From contig NZ_QPCG01000002.1 in assembly GCF_003351025.1 (NCBI RefSeq), positions 124,001 to 188,000 of the forward strand: a DNA stretch of 64,000 nt, read 5' to 3'. The notes beneath the pieces were generated by a model that saw nothing but the letters and a program-made list of their open reading frames with translations, did no database searches and was not told the origin of the DNA. A program made the position numbers and the translations under genes. This DNA comes from Mucilaginibacter endophyticus (GTDB lineage: Bacteria > Bacteroidota > Bacteroidia > Sphingobacteriales > Sphingobacteriaceae). Of the stretch, positions 24,711 through 35,056 are shown piece by piece. Each line of letters begins with the position of its first letter. Position 1 is the first letter of the stretch.

Positions 24711-25525
24711 TTAAAGTCCGAACTGCGTTTTTATCATTCCCATAAAGCTTGCATCGTCTGCCTGGAGACGATTAGCTATTGTTTCCCTGGCATCTTCCCC
24801 TGCTGTATATCTTAACCTGGTGGTACCATCAGTAGCAGCTTCATAAATAACATCGGCAACAACGCTTGCAGGTGAAGCGTGCTCAAAAAAGGCAGGCATT
24901 CCGGCCAATACTTTTCCAGCGATTGACTGATATTCAGTCAAACTCTCGTCATTGCTAAAACAAGTGAACGGCCGGCGAAATCGGTAGCTATGGCCCCTGG
25001 TTCTATGATCTTTACCTTTCCACCAAATTCTTCTACTTCGTAGCTTAAGGATTCTGAGATCCCTTCAACAGCGAATTTTGTCCCATGATATAATGTGCCT
25101 AAGGGGAAAGTCATTTTTCCGCCAATAGAAGAAATATTGATGATCACACCGCTTTTATTAGCGCGGAAATGGGGCAGAAGGGCTTTGGTAACGTCAAGTA
25201 GTCCGATGACGTTGGTATTAAACTGGCGGATGATTTGCTCCCTGGTAAATGATTCCAGGGTACCAAACGCACCATAGCCTGCATTGTTAACCAGTACATC
25301 TATCTTTCCGAATTTTTTTATGCCTTCATTTACCGCGTTTTGGATAGATTCCAAATCCAATACATCGAGCCTGGTAAGCAATAGGTTATCAGTTGCTTTT
25401 AATTCCGTTTGATTTTCCGGCTGCCGCATAGTGGCAATAACGTTCCATCCTTTGGCTTGAAATAGCTTGGCAGTTGCCGCACCGATACCACTACTGGCAC
25501 CGGTTATTAATATGGTCTTGTTCAT
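24711..25525 (-). pseudogene. SDR family oxidoreductase, frameshifted near its 3' end
   Basis: The first frame (25525 down to 24938) gives 195 SDR residues with TGASSGIG, NNAG and YHGTK, ending in AGRSLVLAMTRV and a stop. The second frame (24941-24711) continues naturally as SNDESLTEYQSIAGKVLAGM, restoring the expected C-terminal helices. The two join with a one-base change in the A4 run at 24957-24960 (T4 on the coding strand). All catalytic residues precede the break, so a truncated protein could retain a core but would lack the substrate-covering C-terminus. A real mutation and a sequencing error in the homopolymer cannot be told apart here. Confidence 0.8.
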
Positions 25526-25766
25526 CTTATTTGTTTTTAAATAACGATGTAAAGTTCCGCTGAAACGCCGGGCTGGAGATAATACGAATCACGGGGATTT
25601 GTATGCTTTTTCCGGTAACTGCGTGATTAGTATAATTATCGTGGGTGTTGCGATGGGTTTAAAGGCTATAGCTTCCCTTTATGTTAAAGCAGCGTGTGCC
25701 AATATGAAAATAATTGCAGGCAGGCCATGAAAAAATTATAAATTGAAACCGTCAATTTAGCTGCCT

Positions 25767-27293
25767 ATGTACCGTAATGTGTTTATCGCTTTACTGCTTG
25801 CTGTCCCGGTTATTGTATCGGCGCAAGGAAGGAGTAACCATGCGACCCAGGCCAATGTTATCTATATTTATGCCGATGATTTGGGTTATGGAGATCTAAG
25901 CTGTTACAGCAAAACCGGGATCCATACACCTAATTTGGATAAACTGGCAGCTTCGGGTATCAGGTTTACCAATGCCCATGCCACTTCTGCAACGTGTACG
26001 CCATCAAGGTATGCTTTAATGACGGGTAAATACCCATGGCGCAGAACTGGGACTGCTATTCTGCCCGGAGACGCGGCGCTGATCATCCCCACAGATAAAA
26101 CTACTTTACCTAATCTTTTTAAAAAGGCCGGATACAAGACCGCAATTGTAGGTAAATGGCATCTTGGTTTAGGAGAAGCAGTTGACAAGGACTGGAACGG
26201 CGAAGTAAAACCAGGCCCCAACGAGGTTGGCTTTGACTATTCATTTATTTTTCCCGCTACGGCCGACCGGGTACCGACCGTTTTCTTAGAAAATCATAGG
26301 GTGCTGGCACTGGAAGCCAACGATCCTATATCGGTTGATTATAGCAAAAAGATAGGTAATGATCCCACTGGTGAAGAACATCCTGAGCTGCTCAAAGTGA
26401 AATCTTCGCCTGGACAGGGGCACAACCAAACCATTGTAAATGGAATAGGCAGGATTGGCTATATGAGTGGAGGGAAGCTGGCCCGGTGGACTGATGAGGA
26501 ATTATCTTCTACTTTTTTAGCCAAAGCCGAGGGTTTTATTGAAGATCAGCACAAAGTACCTTTCTTTCTGTATTTCGCCCTCACCGAACCTCATGTCCCC
26601 AGGATGCCGGCAACACGTTTCAAGGGCAAGAGCGGGCGGGGCCTGCGCGGTGATGCGATACTGCAATTAGACTGGGCTGTTGGTGAAATAATGAAGCAGC
26701 TAAAGTACCTCGGCCTGGAGAAAAATACGCTAATTGTTTTCAGCAGCGATAATGGGCCTGTACTTGACGACGGTTACCAGGATGAAGCGGAAGAAAAGTT
26801 TAAGGGGAATCCGCCGGCCGGCCCGTTGAGGGGAGGGAAATACAGTGTGCTGGAAGGAGGCACCCGCGTTCCGTTTCTCGTTAGCTGGCCCGGTAAAATT
26901 AAACCTCAGGTATCATCAGCAATGGTAAGCCAAATTGATCTTATCGCTTCTTTTTCGAAACTGATTGGCCAACCGATCCCGGCAGGTGAAGCATCTGATA
27001 GCGAAAATGTACTTGATGCTTTGCTTGGACAAAACAAGAACGGGCGTTCTGTATTGGTTGAGCAGGGTATGGGTAACACCATCGCCATTGTTAAGGATGG
27101 ATGGAAATATATTCCACTCAATAATGGCGAAGCAGTTATGAGGCTGGTAAACATCGAAACCGGAAACCTGGCTTCGCCTCAGCTTTATAATTTAAATGAA
27201 GATATAGGCGAGCAAACTAATCTCGCTGCAAGATACCCTGATAAAGTGAAGGAATTGGCTCTGCTCTTAAATACTATCCAGGGTAAGCAATAG
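25767..27293 (+). CDS. secreted sulfatase (arylsulfatase type)
   Basis: 508-residue formylglycine-dependent sulfatase with a signal peptide (MYRNVFIALLLAVPVIVSAQG). Metal-binding Asp37-Asp38 lie in YADDLGYGDLS, and the formylglycine precursor Cys77 is in CTPSRYALMTG, the Cys-type C-x-P-S-R signature. GKWHLG and FFLYFALTEPHVP are also conserved. It hydrolyses a sulfate ester, likely on a glycan; the substrate is unresolved. It is followed after 30 bp by a second sulfatase, so the two probably form an operon. No formylglycine-generating enzyme is present in the window. Confidence 0.93.
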   Translation: MYRNVFIALLLAVPVIVSAQGRSNHATQANVIYIYADDLGYGDLSCYSKTGIHTPNLDKLAASGIRFTNAHATSATCTPSRYALMTGKYPWRRTGTAILPGDAALIIPTDKTTLPNLFKKAGYKTAIVGKWHLGLGEAVDKDWNGEVKPGPNEVGFDYSFIFPATADRVPTVFLENHRVLALEANDPISVDYSKKIGNDPTGEEHPELLKVKSSPGQGHNQTIVNGIGRIGYMSGGKLARWTDEELSSTFLAKAEGFIEDQHKVPFFLYFALTEPHVPRMPATRFKGKSGRGLRGDAILQLDWAVGEIMKQLKYLGLEKNTLIVFSSDNGPVLDDGYQDEAEEKFKGNPPAGPLRGGKYSVLEGGTRVPFLVSWPGKIKPQVSSAMVSQIDLIASFSKLIGQPIPAGEASDSENVLDALLGQNKNGRSVLVEQGMGNTIAIVKDGWKYIPLNNGEAVMRLVNIETGNLASPQLYNLNEDIGEQTNLAARYPDKVKELALLLNTIQGKQ

Positions 27294-27323
27294 AAATATA
27301 GAACACATTGATATCATCAAAAT

Positions 27324-28856
27324 ATGAAAATATTTAAAGGAAACAGGCCCAAATTAAACGGAGCAGGCAAAACCGGGATATTATTAGCAATAACTATTTG
27401 CTCCTTTGTTTATACGCATGCCCAAACTGCAAAGCGCTCGTTAGCGCTTGAAAAGATTAAAGGTGAAAAACCAAGAAACGTTATTTTTATTTTGACGGAT
27501 GATCACCGTTTTGATTTCATGGGGTTTACAGGTCGTGTACCGTGGCTCAAAACGCCTAATCTTGATAAGCTATACCATGAAGGGGCGTGGTTTAAAAATG
27601 CATTTGTAACAACATCTCTATGTTCGCCCAGTCGCGCGTCGATATTAACAGGGGCTTACTCGCACGTACATACTATTGTAGATAACAATGCGCCCGAGCC
27701 GCCAAATCTCACTTATTTTCCGCAGTACCTACAGAAAGCCGGGTACCAGACTGCCTTTTTCGGTAAATGGCATATGGGAAATGATGATGACTTTCCTCGT
27801 CCTGGATTTAATCATTGGGAGAGTTTCAAGGGGCAAGGCGTTTATTATAATCCCACGTTGAATATCGATGGTAAACGTGTAACATATGGCGACTCAACCT
27901 ACATTACCGATCTGTTGACCGAACATGCATTGGGCTGGCTGAAAAACAGAGATAAATCAAAACCATTCTTTTTATATCTATCCCATAAAGCGGTGCACGC
28001 GCCTATGCAGCCAGCCAAGAGGCATCTGGGCTTATATAAAAACCTGAAATACCCGTTGCCATCCACTTATTATCAAACCCAGACAGATGAGTATAAAAAG
28101 TTGGGATGGCCAGAATGGGTTAAGCAACAACGGTACAGCTGGCACGGTGTAGATTACATTTATCATACACACCAAAACGTGGAAGAATTAGTGCAGTCAT
28201 ACTGTGAAACCCTATTGGGTGTTGATGAAAGTATAGGGGAAGTGATGGACTATCTTAAAAAAGAGGGATTGGACAAGAATACTCTGGTGATTTACATGGG
28301 CGATAACGGCTTTAGTTTTGGTGAACACGGCTTGATAGACAAACGTCATTTCTATGAAGAGTCGGTAAAAGTGCCCTTCCTGGTGCGTTGCCCCGATTTG
28401 TTTACCGGTGGTAAAACAATCAATAAAATGGTGCAGAATATCGATGTAGCCCCAACCATTTTACAAGCTGCAGGTTTACAGAAACCTGCTAATATGCCCG
28501 GCAAATCGTTTATACAATTGCTTAAAGGAGATTCGACAAAATGGCGGGATAAGATTTTTTACGAATATTACTGGGAGTATGATTTCCCGATGACGCCTGT
28601 TATTTACGGCGTGAGAACTGATAAGTTCAAGTATATCCGTAACCAGGGCGTTTGGGATACCAACGAACTTTACGACCTGGAAAAAGACCCTGCGGAGCGT
28701 GTAAACCTGATTGCCAAACCCGAATACGCGGATACCGTAAAGAAAATGGCAAATGAACTTTATGACTGGCTTGAGCAGACTGGAGGGATGCAGATCCCGT
28801 TAAAACGCACTGTAAAACATCCTTTTGGTGATTACCGGCATCCGGATAATGACTAA
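27324..28856 (+). CDS. secreted sulfatase
   Basis: 510-residue sulfatase with an N-terminal hydrophobic export segment (about residues 15-33, ending YTHAQ). Asp59-Asp60 (LTDDHRFDFMG) bind the metal, Cys100 is in CSPSRASILTG, and GKWHMG, HKAVHAP and GDNGFSFGEHG are conserved. It is distinct from its upstream partner and resembles the S1 subgroup that includes N-sulfoglucosamine/glucosamine-6-sulfatase-like and choline-sulfatase-like enzymes; I cannot settle the substrate. It ends 18 bp from the convergent gene at 28874. Confidence 0.92.
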   Translation: MKIFKGNRPKLNGAGKTGILLAITICSFVYTHAQTAKRSLALEKIKGEKPRNVIFILTDDHRFDFMGFTGRVPWLKTPNLDKLYHEGAWFKNAFVTTSLCSPSRASILTGAYSHVHTIVDNNAPEPPNLTYFPQYLQKAGYQTAFFGKWHMGNDDDFPRPGFNHWESFKGQGVYYNPTLNIDGKRVTYGDSTYITDLLTEHALGWLKNRDKSKPFFLYLSHKAVHAPMQPAKRHLGLYKNLKYPLPSTYYQTQTDEYKKLGWPEWVKQQRYSWHGVDYIYHTHQNVEELVQSYCETLLGVDESIGEVMDYLKKEGLDKNTLVIYMGDNGFSFGEHGLIDKRHFYEESVKVPFLVRCPDLFTGGKTINKMVQNIDVAPTILQAAGLQKPANMPGKSFIQLLKGDSTKWRDKIFYEYYWEYDFPMTPVIYGVRTDKFKYIRNQGVWDTNELYDLEKDPAERVNLIAKPEYADTVKKMANELYDWLEQTGGMQIPLKRTVKHPFGDYRHPDND

Positions 28857-28873
28857 AAGCATTGTTGGTTTTA

Positions 28874-30064
28874 TTAAAAACCACTTGCAATAGTGTCCAG
28901 GTAAGCCGGGGTGTTTGATTTTTTAAATTCAATGTCCCGGCATTGGTTAAAATGTACAAATGCTTTCAGAGCACTTATAATTTTTGTTATCGCTGCTTCA
29001 CCCAACTCCAAACCTTCAAAGTGCAGGTTATGAACAATTAATACTTTTTGTTTGCGGTCGGCTTTGGCATCCATTCTGGCAACAAAGGTATCACCGACCA
29101 ATATGGGCAGGCTAAAGTATCCGTACTTACGTTTGGCTGCAGGTACAAAGCATTCTATCTGGTAGTCAAAACCAAAAAAATCTTTTAAACGATGACGAAA
29201 CACATTCAGGATATCAAATGGTGATAAAATGAACGCTTCGCCGGACAACTCAATGGCCGTCGGTTGATCGGGCAGCATATAAAGCTGGGCACTTTTCAAT
29301 CTTTCTATTTGAACAGTGAGCAATTCTCCCTCGGTTACCATTTTTGCAAGCTCCTGTTTAACCAGGTTGCCTTTAACATAGCGGGCTCGCCAAGCTATCT
29401 CTTTAGCGTAGGCAATGCCTAGTGCCTTTAACGTTCGCCTGATTACGAAACGTGCGTATTCCTGATCTGTAGGTACAGTGAGATCGGTGTCTTCTGGTAC
29501 CATGTTCATGGGCAAGTCATACATCTTATGAAAAGCCTTGGTACGGGAGATCATCAGTTCACCACCAAGGTATAATCGTTCAAGGGCAACTTTTGCGGGG
29601 CGCCAGTCCCACCAGCCGGAGCTTGCCTCCACGCGGTCATTTTCAAAATCGCCAACCATCAGCGGTCCCTCGCGTTCTACCCGGTCAAGTACCTGTTTCA
29701 TCAGATTTATTTCCTGCTTGTCGGTTGTTTTATGCCTGTCGGCAAAGGCTTGTTTAACCGGGAGGGAAAAACGGAAATCATGCATAGGCAAATAGCCGGC
29801 ATCAGAAGTAAAGTATTCAAAAATAAGTCCATCTTCCGTGAGTTCTGCCAACCAGTTCACTTCATAATCCGGAATGCGTGCAGCCATTACATGGTGATGA
29901 GCCCGTTCAACCACATAGTTTGTATCAAGTTGCACAAAGCCAAGTTGATCTATCAAACGGTAAACGGCTTCGCGGCCGGTACCGAATTGGGCCTTTTGGG
30001 CCAGTCCGGCTGCATGCAGAATGATTTTACGGGCCTGCGACGCGGATAGAAGTATTGGTTCCAT
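28874..30064 (-). CDS. YcaQ/AlkZ-like winged-helix DNA glycosylase
   Basis: 396-residue protein of the HTH_42 (AlkZ/YcaQ) family. Enterobacterial YcaQ (AlkX) and Streptomyces AlkZ unhook interstrand DNA crosslinks and excise bulky N-alkylpurines. The N-terminal region carries FVQLDTNYVVERAHHHVMAARI, containing the catalytic Q-x-D motif (QLD) in the position expected for YcaQ-type enzymes. The central part holds tandem winged helices and the C-terminus a beta-barrel-like region (YFSLPILVGDTFVARMDAKADR). It is a standalone gene convergent with the sulfatases. Crosslink repair is inferred from the family. Confidence 0.82.
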   Translation of the reverse strand: MEPILLSASQARKIILHAAGLAQKAQFGTGREAVYRLIDQLGFVQLDTNYVVERAHHHVMAARIPDYEVNWLAELTEDGLIFEYFTSDAGYLPMHDFRFSLPVKQAFADRHKTTDKQEINLMKQVLDRVEREGPLMVGDFENDRVEASSGWWDWRPAKVALERLYLGGELMISRTKAFHKMYDLPMNMVPEDTDLTVPTDQEYARFVIRRTLKALGIAYAKEIAWRARYVKGNLVKQELAKMVTEGELLTVQIERLKSAQLYMLPDQPTAIELSGEAFILSPFDILNVFRHRLKDFFGFDYQIECFVPAAKRKYGYFSLPILVGDTFVARMDAKADRKQKVLIVHNLHFEGLELGEAAITKIISALKAFVHFNQCRDIEFKKSNTPAYLDTIASGF

Positions 30065-30160
30065 TGCAGCAAAGTAATAAAATAATCAGATAACGAAGGG
30101 AATGGCTGTTAGGTATTCCCAGGTTTATGGCGGGAGATCAGTTTAATATCTCAATATCTA

Positions 30161-30799
30161 TCAGGAATACTCAAAATGTTCAATAACAGGATTATCGATA
30201 ATTGAGTTAATGAACATATCCATTTTAGCCGAACGTCCCTGAAGCTGCCACGTTAAAAAAATGTATTCGCCATCTTTCACTCTTTTTATCAGCTTGAATT
30301 TCAGCTTATGATGTCTCATCATATTTTCGCATAATTCGATGCCATTTGCCGAGACAGGACATTTGATATTAAATGTTTTGGACTGATTATAGTAGTCTAT
30401 CTTCTTTTGAAAAAAAGGGAGCACGGAAAGTATAAACAGGATCATCACACTGGCGCATCCGGCAGCTAAATAAAAACCAGCGCCAATACCCATACCCACC
30501 GCCGCGACAGCCCAAATGGTAGCAGCTGTGGTAATCCCATTCACCCGGCTTTCACCCCTGAAAATTACACCTGCACCAAGAAAGCCTATCCCGGTAACAA
30601 CGTTAGAGGCAATCCTGTCGGCATTATTAGGTGCGCCTATAGCCATCGACATCAACGTGAAAAAACATGCGCCAAATGATATCATGATGGTAGTACGAAA
30701 GCCCGCAGCTTTTCCATGATATTCTCTTTCTGCACCTACAAGCCCTCCCCATAAAAGAGCCAACAAAAACCGGATCAGAATCTCTGTATTAAAAGCCAT
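30161..30799 (-). CDS. MgtC/SapB family membrane protein
   Basis: 212-residue protein with the MgtC signature: GGLVGAEREYHGKAAGFRTT near the N-terminus, then GIGFLGAGVIFRG and GITTAATIWAVAAVGMGIGAGFY. Four to five membrane spans are followed by a soluble C-terminal domain of about 80 residues. MgtC proteins support growth in low magnesium and modulate F-type ATPase or other membrane proteins; the transport role is debated. It is a lone gene, with no recognisable magnesium leader in the 100 bp before it, where another same-strand gene ends at 30881. Confidence 0.9.
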   Translation of the reverse strand: MAFNTEILIRFLLALLWGGLVGAEREYHGKAAGFRTTIMISFGACFFTLMSMAIGAPNNADRIASNVVTGIGFLGAGVIFRGESRVNGITTAATIWAVAAVGMGIGAGFYLAAGCASVMILFILSVLPFFQKKIDYYNQSKTFNIKCPVSANGIELCENMMRHHKLKFKLIKRVKDGEYIFLTWQLQGRSAKMDMFINSIIDNPVIEHFEYS

Positions 30800-30880
30800 T
30801 GTTTGATTATATCTGATTATAATCGAATATATGACTTTTATAAATACTTCAGTCTGTAGATTTCATAGACCGAACTGTCG

Positions 30881-33534
30881 CTATCTGCTATAGTGGTAAA
30901 CACCTGGTCCAACAGTGATTTTCTGGTAAGTTTTACCTTGAAAATCAGGGATAAGTATATCGGCTGTTGTGTTTTGAGGTATAGTGACACTCATGTTCAA
31001 TTTATTAGCTATGATTTCCCATTTGCAGGAAATACTGCCGTAGGGGCATTCATATTTCCCTTCGGCCCATGAAAGGCCGCCGCCAATTACCGGTTTGATT
31101 AGTATCTTTTTATAGCCTGGAGCAGCGGGTATTATACCGGCTATATTGCGATACATCCAATCGCCAATGGCGCCATAAGCGTAATGATTATAAGAGTTCA
31201 TGGATGGCTCTTCAAAACTGCCGTCGGTTTTAATGCCGTCCCATCTTTCCCAAATGGTAGTTGCTCCCTTTTTAATTGGGTATAACCAGGAAGGGTAAGT
31301 ATCTTGCAATAACAGCTTATAGGCTACGTCGGCATAACCAAACTTGCTTAATGCGTCGCAAAGATAGGGGGTGCCCAGAAAGCCGGTGGTTAAATGACCG
31401 TGGTATAATTCAATATTTTTAACAAGCCTTGCCGCAGCCTGCTGCCTTAGTTTAACAGGTAACATATCAAACTCCAGGGCCAACACATAAGCCGTTTGTG
31501 TATCTGAAGAAATGAGGCCATTAGCGGTAACATATTCGTTTACAAAAGCTTGTTTTATTTGGGCTAACAGCTTTGAATAATATTCTTCATCGGCCTTCTT
31601 ATTTAAAACTTTGGCGCTATTGATCAGTATCTGGGTTGAATAGGCGTAGAAACACTGGGCTATCAAATACTTATTGGTTATCGCGGATATACCATCCCTA
31701 TCATCATTAACGCTGTAAAATAACCAGTCGCCAAAATGATTACCTGTTACCCATAGGCCATTCCTGGTTTGCTTTTGGATATAATTAACCCAGGCTTTCA
31801 TACTTTGAAACTGGTTCTCCAATATTTGCTTATCACCGTAAGCATTGTACATATTCCAGGGGATAATAGTTGCTACATCTGCCCAACCCGAACTGCCCCC
31901 AACTTCATCTGTACCATTAGTAAATACATCAGGGATCACATAGGGAATACTACCACTCTTATACTGATCGGCGGCAACATCCTTTAGCCATTTGGTGAAA
32001 AAATTATGTACATCCATATTAAATGCGGCGGTACGTGAAAATACTTGTGCATCGCCTGTCCAGCCTAAGCGCTCATCACGTTGCGGGCAATCTGTCGGTA
32101 CATCCAGGAAATTTCCTTTTTGTCCCCATTGGATGTTATGCTGTAGTTGATTGAGCAGCGGATTAGAGCAGGAAAAGCTACCGGAAGCTTTCATATCTGA
32201 GTAGATAGCTACCGCGGTAAAATCATCAGGATTTAAGGGGCCTTTAATACCCTTGATTTTGATATATCTAAACCCTTGCCAGCTAAATTGGGGCTCAAAG
32301 GTGCGTTTGACGGTATCTTTTAATATGTAGATATTCTCGGCTTTTGCCGCTCGCAGATTTTCTGTATAGAACTCGCCAGCTTATCAAGCACCTCCGCGTG
32401 TGCAATTTTGATAGAATCTCCGGCATTGCCTTTAACCGTAACTTTAACCCATCCAACCAGATTTTGCCCAAAATCAATAACTTTTTCGCCACGTGGGGTG
32501 GTTATGATTTTTATTGGTTTAAATACCTCGTGTTGTTTTACCGGTTCATTATATGTAGCCACAAGGGTGTTCTTTGTATAGGGCATTACATGCACCGGAC
32601 GCCAATCCTGGTCATTAAATACAGGCATAGTCCATCCGGATTTTTCTAGCCGGGTATCGATAACACAACCATTATAGATCTCGGCAAAGCGCAAAGCCCC
32701 TGTTGATGATTTCCAGTTCTGGTCTGACGATATAATTTTTGTTGAGCCGTCTGTAAATACAATCCTGATCTCCATTAAAAGGGCTGTTTTATCACCGTAA
32801 AAATTAGCTCTCGGTGTATATGGGCCCAGCGGACTTCGGTACCAACCGCTTCCAAGTGTAACGCCAATGGCATTTTCTCCTTCGGTTAGTAATGAGGTAA
32901 CGTCGTAGGCCTGGTATTGTAATCTTTTGTTATAACTTGTCCATCCTGGTGTAAGGAAGCTATCGCCTATTTTATGGCCGTTTAACTGCGCTTCATAAAA
33001 CCCGTGCGAGCTTATGTAAGCGGTAGCTTCCAAAACTCTTTTATTTAACGTAAAACTGTTTCTGAGCAGGGGAGCAGGGGCGTTAACGGTATCATTTGAT
33101 GCCGGTACAATCCATTGAGCATGCCAATCAGGGGGTGATATTAATCCCATTTTCCAAACCGCCTGTTCGCTCCAGCCCGAACAAACGCCCCTGGTATCCC
33201 AAATCCGTACCCGCCAAAAATACTTATGGCCCGATAGCAATGATTTGCCGGAATAGGGGATATAGGCAGATTGATCGGAGTTTATTTTACCACTAGACCA
33301 TAGTGGAGAATGATTACTGTTATCAAGCGAGCTCGAATCTACTTGTAGTTCGTAAGCTTGTTGTATAACCGCTTTGTTATATTTTTCGGTAAGCTGCCAG
33401 CTAAAACGCGGATTTTGTGCATCAATGCAGATTGGGCTTTTCAGGTTTTCGGTCAAAAGATTTTTTACAGCTATTTGTGCCGATGCAGTATACCATGAAA
33501 ATAAAAGGCACCCGATAAGAAATGGTGTTCTCAT
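30881..33534 (-). pseudogene. GH78 alpha-L-rhamnosidase, split by a frameshift
   Basis: The 5' frame (33534-32320) encodes a signal peptide (MRTPFLIGCLLFSWYTASAQ) and the N-terminal beta domains of Bacteroidota GH78 rhamnosidases, including FDFGQNLVGW-like VIDFGQNLVGWVKV. It then leaves frame after HAEVLDK and stops. The 3' frame, open from about 32378 to 30881, continues with GEFYTENLRAAKAENIYIL and holds the catalytic (alpha/alpha)6 domain with CPQRDERLGWTGDAQ. Restoring one base near 32376-32381 gives a single enzyme of about 884 residues, the normal size. The window DNA as read would not make active enzyme; a sequencing error is possible. It would release terminal rhamnose from glycans. 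Confidence 0.85.
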
Positions 33535-33574
33535 AATTTGATGTGAAGGTTCAATCAGGAAATTGGTTGTTAAA

Positions 33575-33607
33575 AATAAAGCAGGATAGTAACTAAACTA
33601 TCCTGCT
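33575..33607 (-). terminator. rho-independent terminator of the exopolysaccharide locus
   Basis: A perfect 11-bp stem, AGCAGGATAGT (33580-33590) / ACTATCCTGCT (33597-33607), is followed on the minus strand by TTTATTTTT. Confidence 0.85.
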
Positions 33608-33660
33608 CTGTCTTGAAACTTTTGAATAAGTTGGGGATTGTGGCCCGATTGAATTATTTC

Positions 33661-35007
33661 TTATTTGCCTTTAAGCTGAACCATAACTCTTATGGTTTGA
33701 AAAATGATGCCTAAATCGTTGTTGAAGTTTATATTTTTCAAATAAATAAGATCGTAACGAACACGGTCGCGCATTTCCTGAACGTTTTCTGCATAACCAT
33801 AATTTACCTGACCTATGGAAGTAAGGCCCGGTTTAAGTTTGAATAACTTATGGTAATTTGGAGACTCCTCTATCAATTGTTCAATAAAATACTGACGCTC
33901 CGGGCGCGGACCTACAATAGACATATCACCTTTTAAAACATTCCAGAACTGAGGCAGTTCATCCAACCTTGATTTACGTAAGAATGAGCCCCATTGCGTA
34001 ATTCGAGGGTCTTTATCTTTTGACAGCATTGGGCGCCCAGCTTGCTCAGAATTTACATACATGCTCCTGAACTTGTATATATTGAAAGGCTTGTGGTTTC
34101 TGCCAATGCGTTCCTGGCGATAAAAAACAGGACCTTTTGAGGTTAACTTAGTTATAATAGCCAATGCGATGAAAACAGGGAACCCGGGAATCATCACAAA
34201 AAGTGAAAACAGGATATCGAAACAGCGTTTGAAGAAAATTATCTTCAGGCTAATTTCAACGGAAGATGAAAGTTGTATAACCGGCAGATTTTCATAATTA
34301 ACTATGCTGGCGTAACTATTTTCAAGGACCAGATCAGAAACCAGTTTTATTTTAATATTGTGCTGGTCGCCCAAATCAACAAGTTTTCTTAATAAAAGCT
34401 GATCCATGTATTTATAGCAAATAAACGCTTCGTCGGGCCTTGCTTCAAGAATCTTATTAAACAATACTTCATTGGGCTGGCTTTCAAGCATATCTTCAGA
34501 GATAGTTGTAATAAAATTATACCCATACTCCGGATGTTTCGAAAATGACTTTTTTACTCGATTAACTATATCTGTGTTTCCAACTATAATAACATGTTTT
34601 ATGTTGTACCCTTTTTTACGGATATAATCAAGCGTAAAAAAGATCAGAGAGCGTTGTGCAACTATCAGGATGAAAAACAACAGGTAAGTACAGAACATCA
34701 CCATTCTGCTTACCTCATAAAGTTTAAAAAAGTACACTATCCCAAGAACCATCACCAGGTGATATACCATGGATGTCATGAATTTGCTTAGGTTGTCACT
34801 GAGCATTAAGGGGCGCTTTATGACATAGTTTTTAGTTACCGAAGCTATAGTGATCCAGGTTAAATTAACTAATAATAAAAAATCAATTGACTGAATTTCG
34901 GATGAGTAGAACGTAAATATAAATAGATGAGCACATTGCAGCGCGATATTTAATAGCAATAAATCACTAAAAAATGTGAATGGCTGAAGTAGTTTAGAAT
35001 AACGCAT
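33661..35007 (-). CDS. polyprenyl-phosphate sugar phosphotransferase (initiating enzyme, WcaJ/WbaP type)
   Basis: 448-residue inner-membrane enzyme that starts repeat-unit synthesis by moving a hexose-1-phosphate to undecaprenyl phosphate. The N-terminal third has four to five membrane spans, the middle a nucleotide-binding-like fold (HVIIVGNTD), and from about residue 255 comes the bacterial sugar transferase domain: KRCFDILFS, FYRQERIGRNHKPFNIYKFRSM, SRLDELPQFWNVLKGDMSIVGPRP. It is the last gene of the locus, has its own candidate promoter at 35030-35056 and is followed by the locus terminator. Glucose-1-phosphate is the likely substrate by family, not proven. Confidence 0.93.
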   Translation of the reverse strand: MRYSKLLQPFTFFSDLLLLNIALQCAHLFIFTFYSSEIQSIDFLLLVNLTWITIASVTKNYVIKRPLMLSDNLSKFMTSMVYHLVMVLGIVYFFKLYEVSRMVMFCTYLLFFILIVAQRSLIFFTLDYIRKKGYNIKHVIIVGNTDIVNRVKKSFSKHPEYGYNFITTISEDMLESQPNEVLFNKILEARPDEAFICYKYMDQLLLRKLVDLGDQHNIKIKLVSDLVLENSYASIVNYENLPVIQLSSSVEISLKIIFFKRCFDILFSLFVMIPGFPVFIALAIITKLTSKGPVFYRQERIGRNHKPFNIYKFRSMYVNSEQAGRPMLSKDKDPRITQWGSFLRKSRLDELPQFWNVLKGDMSIVGPRPERQYFIEQLIEESPNYHKLFKLKPGLTSIGQVNYGYAENVQEMRDRVRYDLIYLKNINFNNDLGIIFQTIRVMVQLKGK

Positions 35008-35029
35008 TTGCGATCAAGGTTAAGTTATG

Positions 35030-35056
35030 CAAATATAAAATTTTTTACTAAAACAA
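35030..35056 (-). promoter_or_regulatory. candidate promoter of the initiating sugar transferase
   Basis: The minus-strand -7 box TATATTTG (35030-35037) lies 22 bp before the ATG, with TTG at 35054-35056 and a 16-bp spacer, shorter than the usual 19. The 307-bp gap at 35008-35314 is AT-rich and holds no gene that I can see. Confidence 0.5.

Noticed and set aside
24711..24941. Separate 76-residue gene downstream of the SDR
   Set aside because: It starts at a TTG inside the SDR frame overlap and its sequence is the missing C-terminus of the SDR, so it is better explained by a frameshift.
25560..25620. Region upstream of the frameshifted SDR checked for a sixth operator copy
   Set aside because: It has TACGAATCACG and GTATGC-like words in a similar place, but not the AATCGT half-sites at 21 bp, and the -7 box is poor. 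It may be the site of a different AraC protein.
30881..32194. Independent 437-residue glycosidase gene
   Set aside because: The same frame is open further upstream to about 32378 and carries the missing middle of the rhamnosidase; it is the 3' part of one broken gene.
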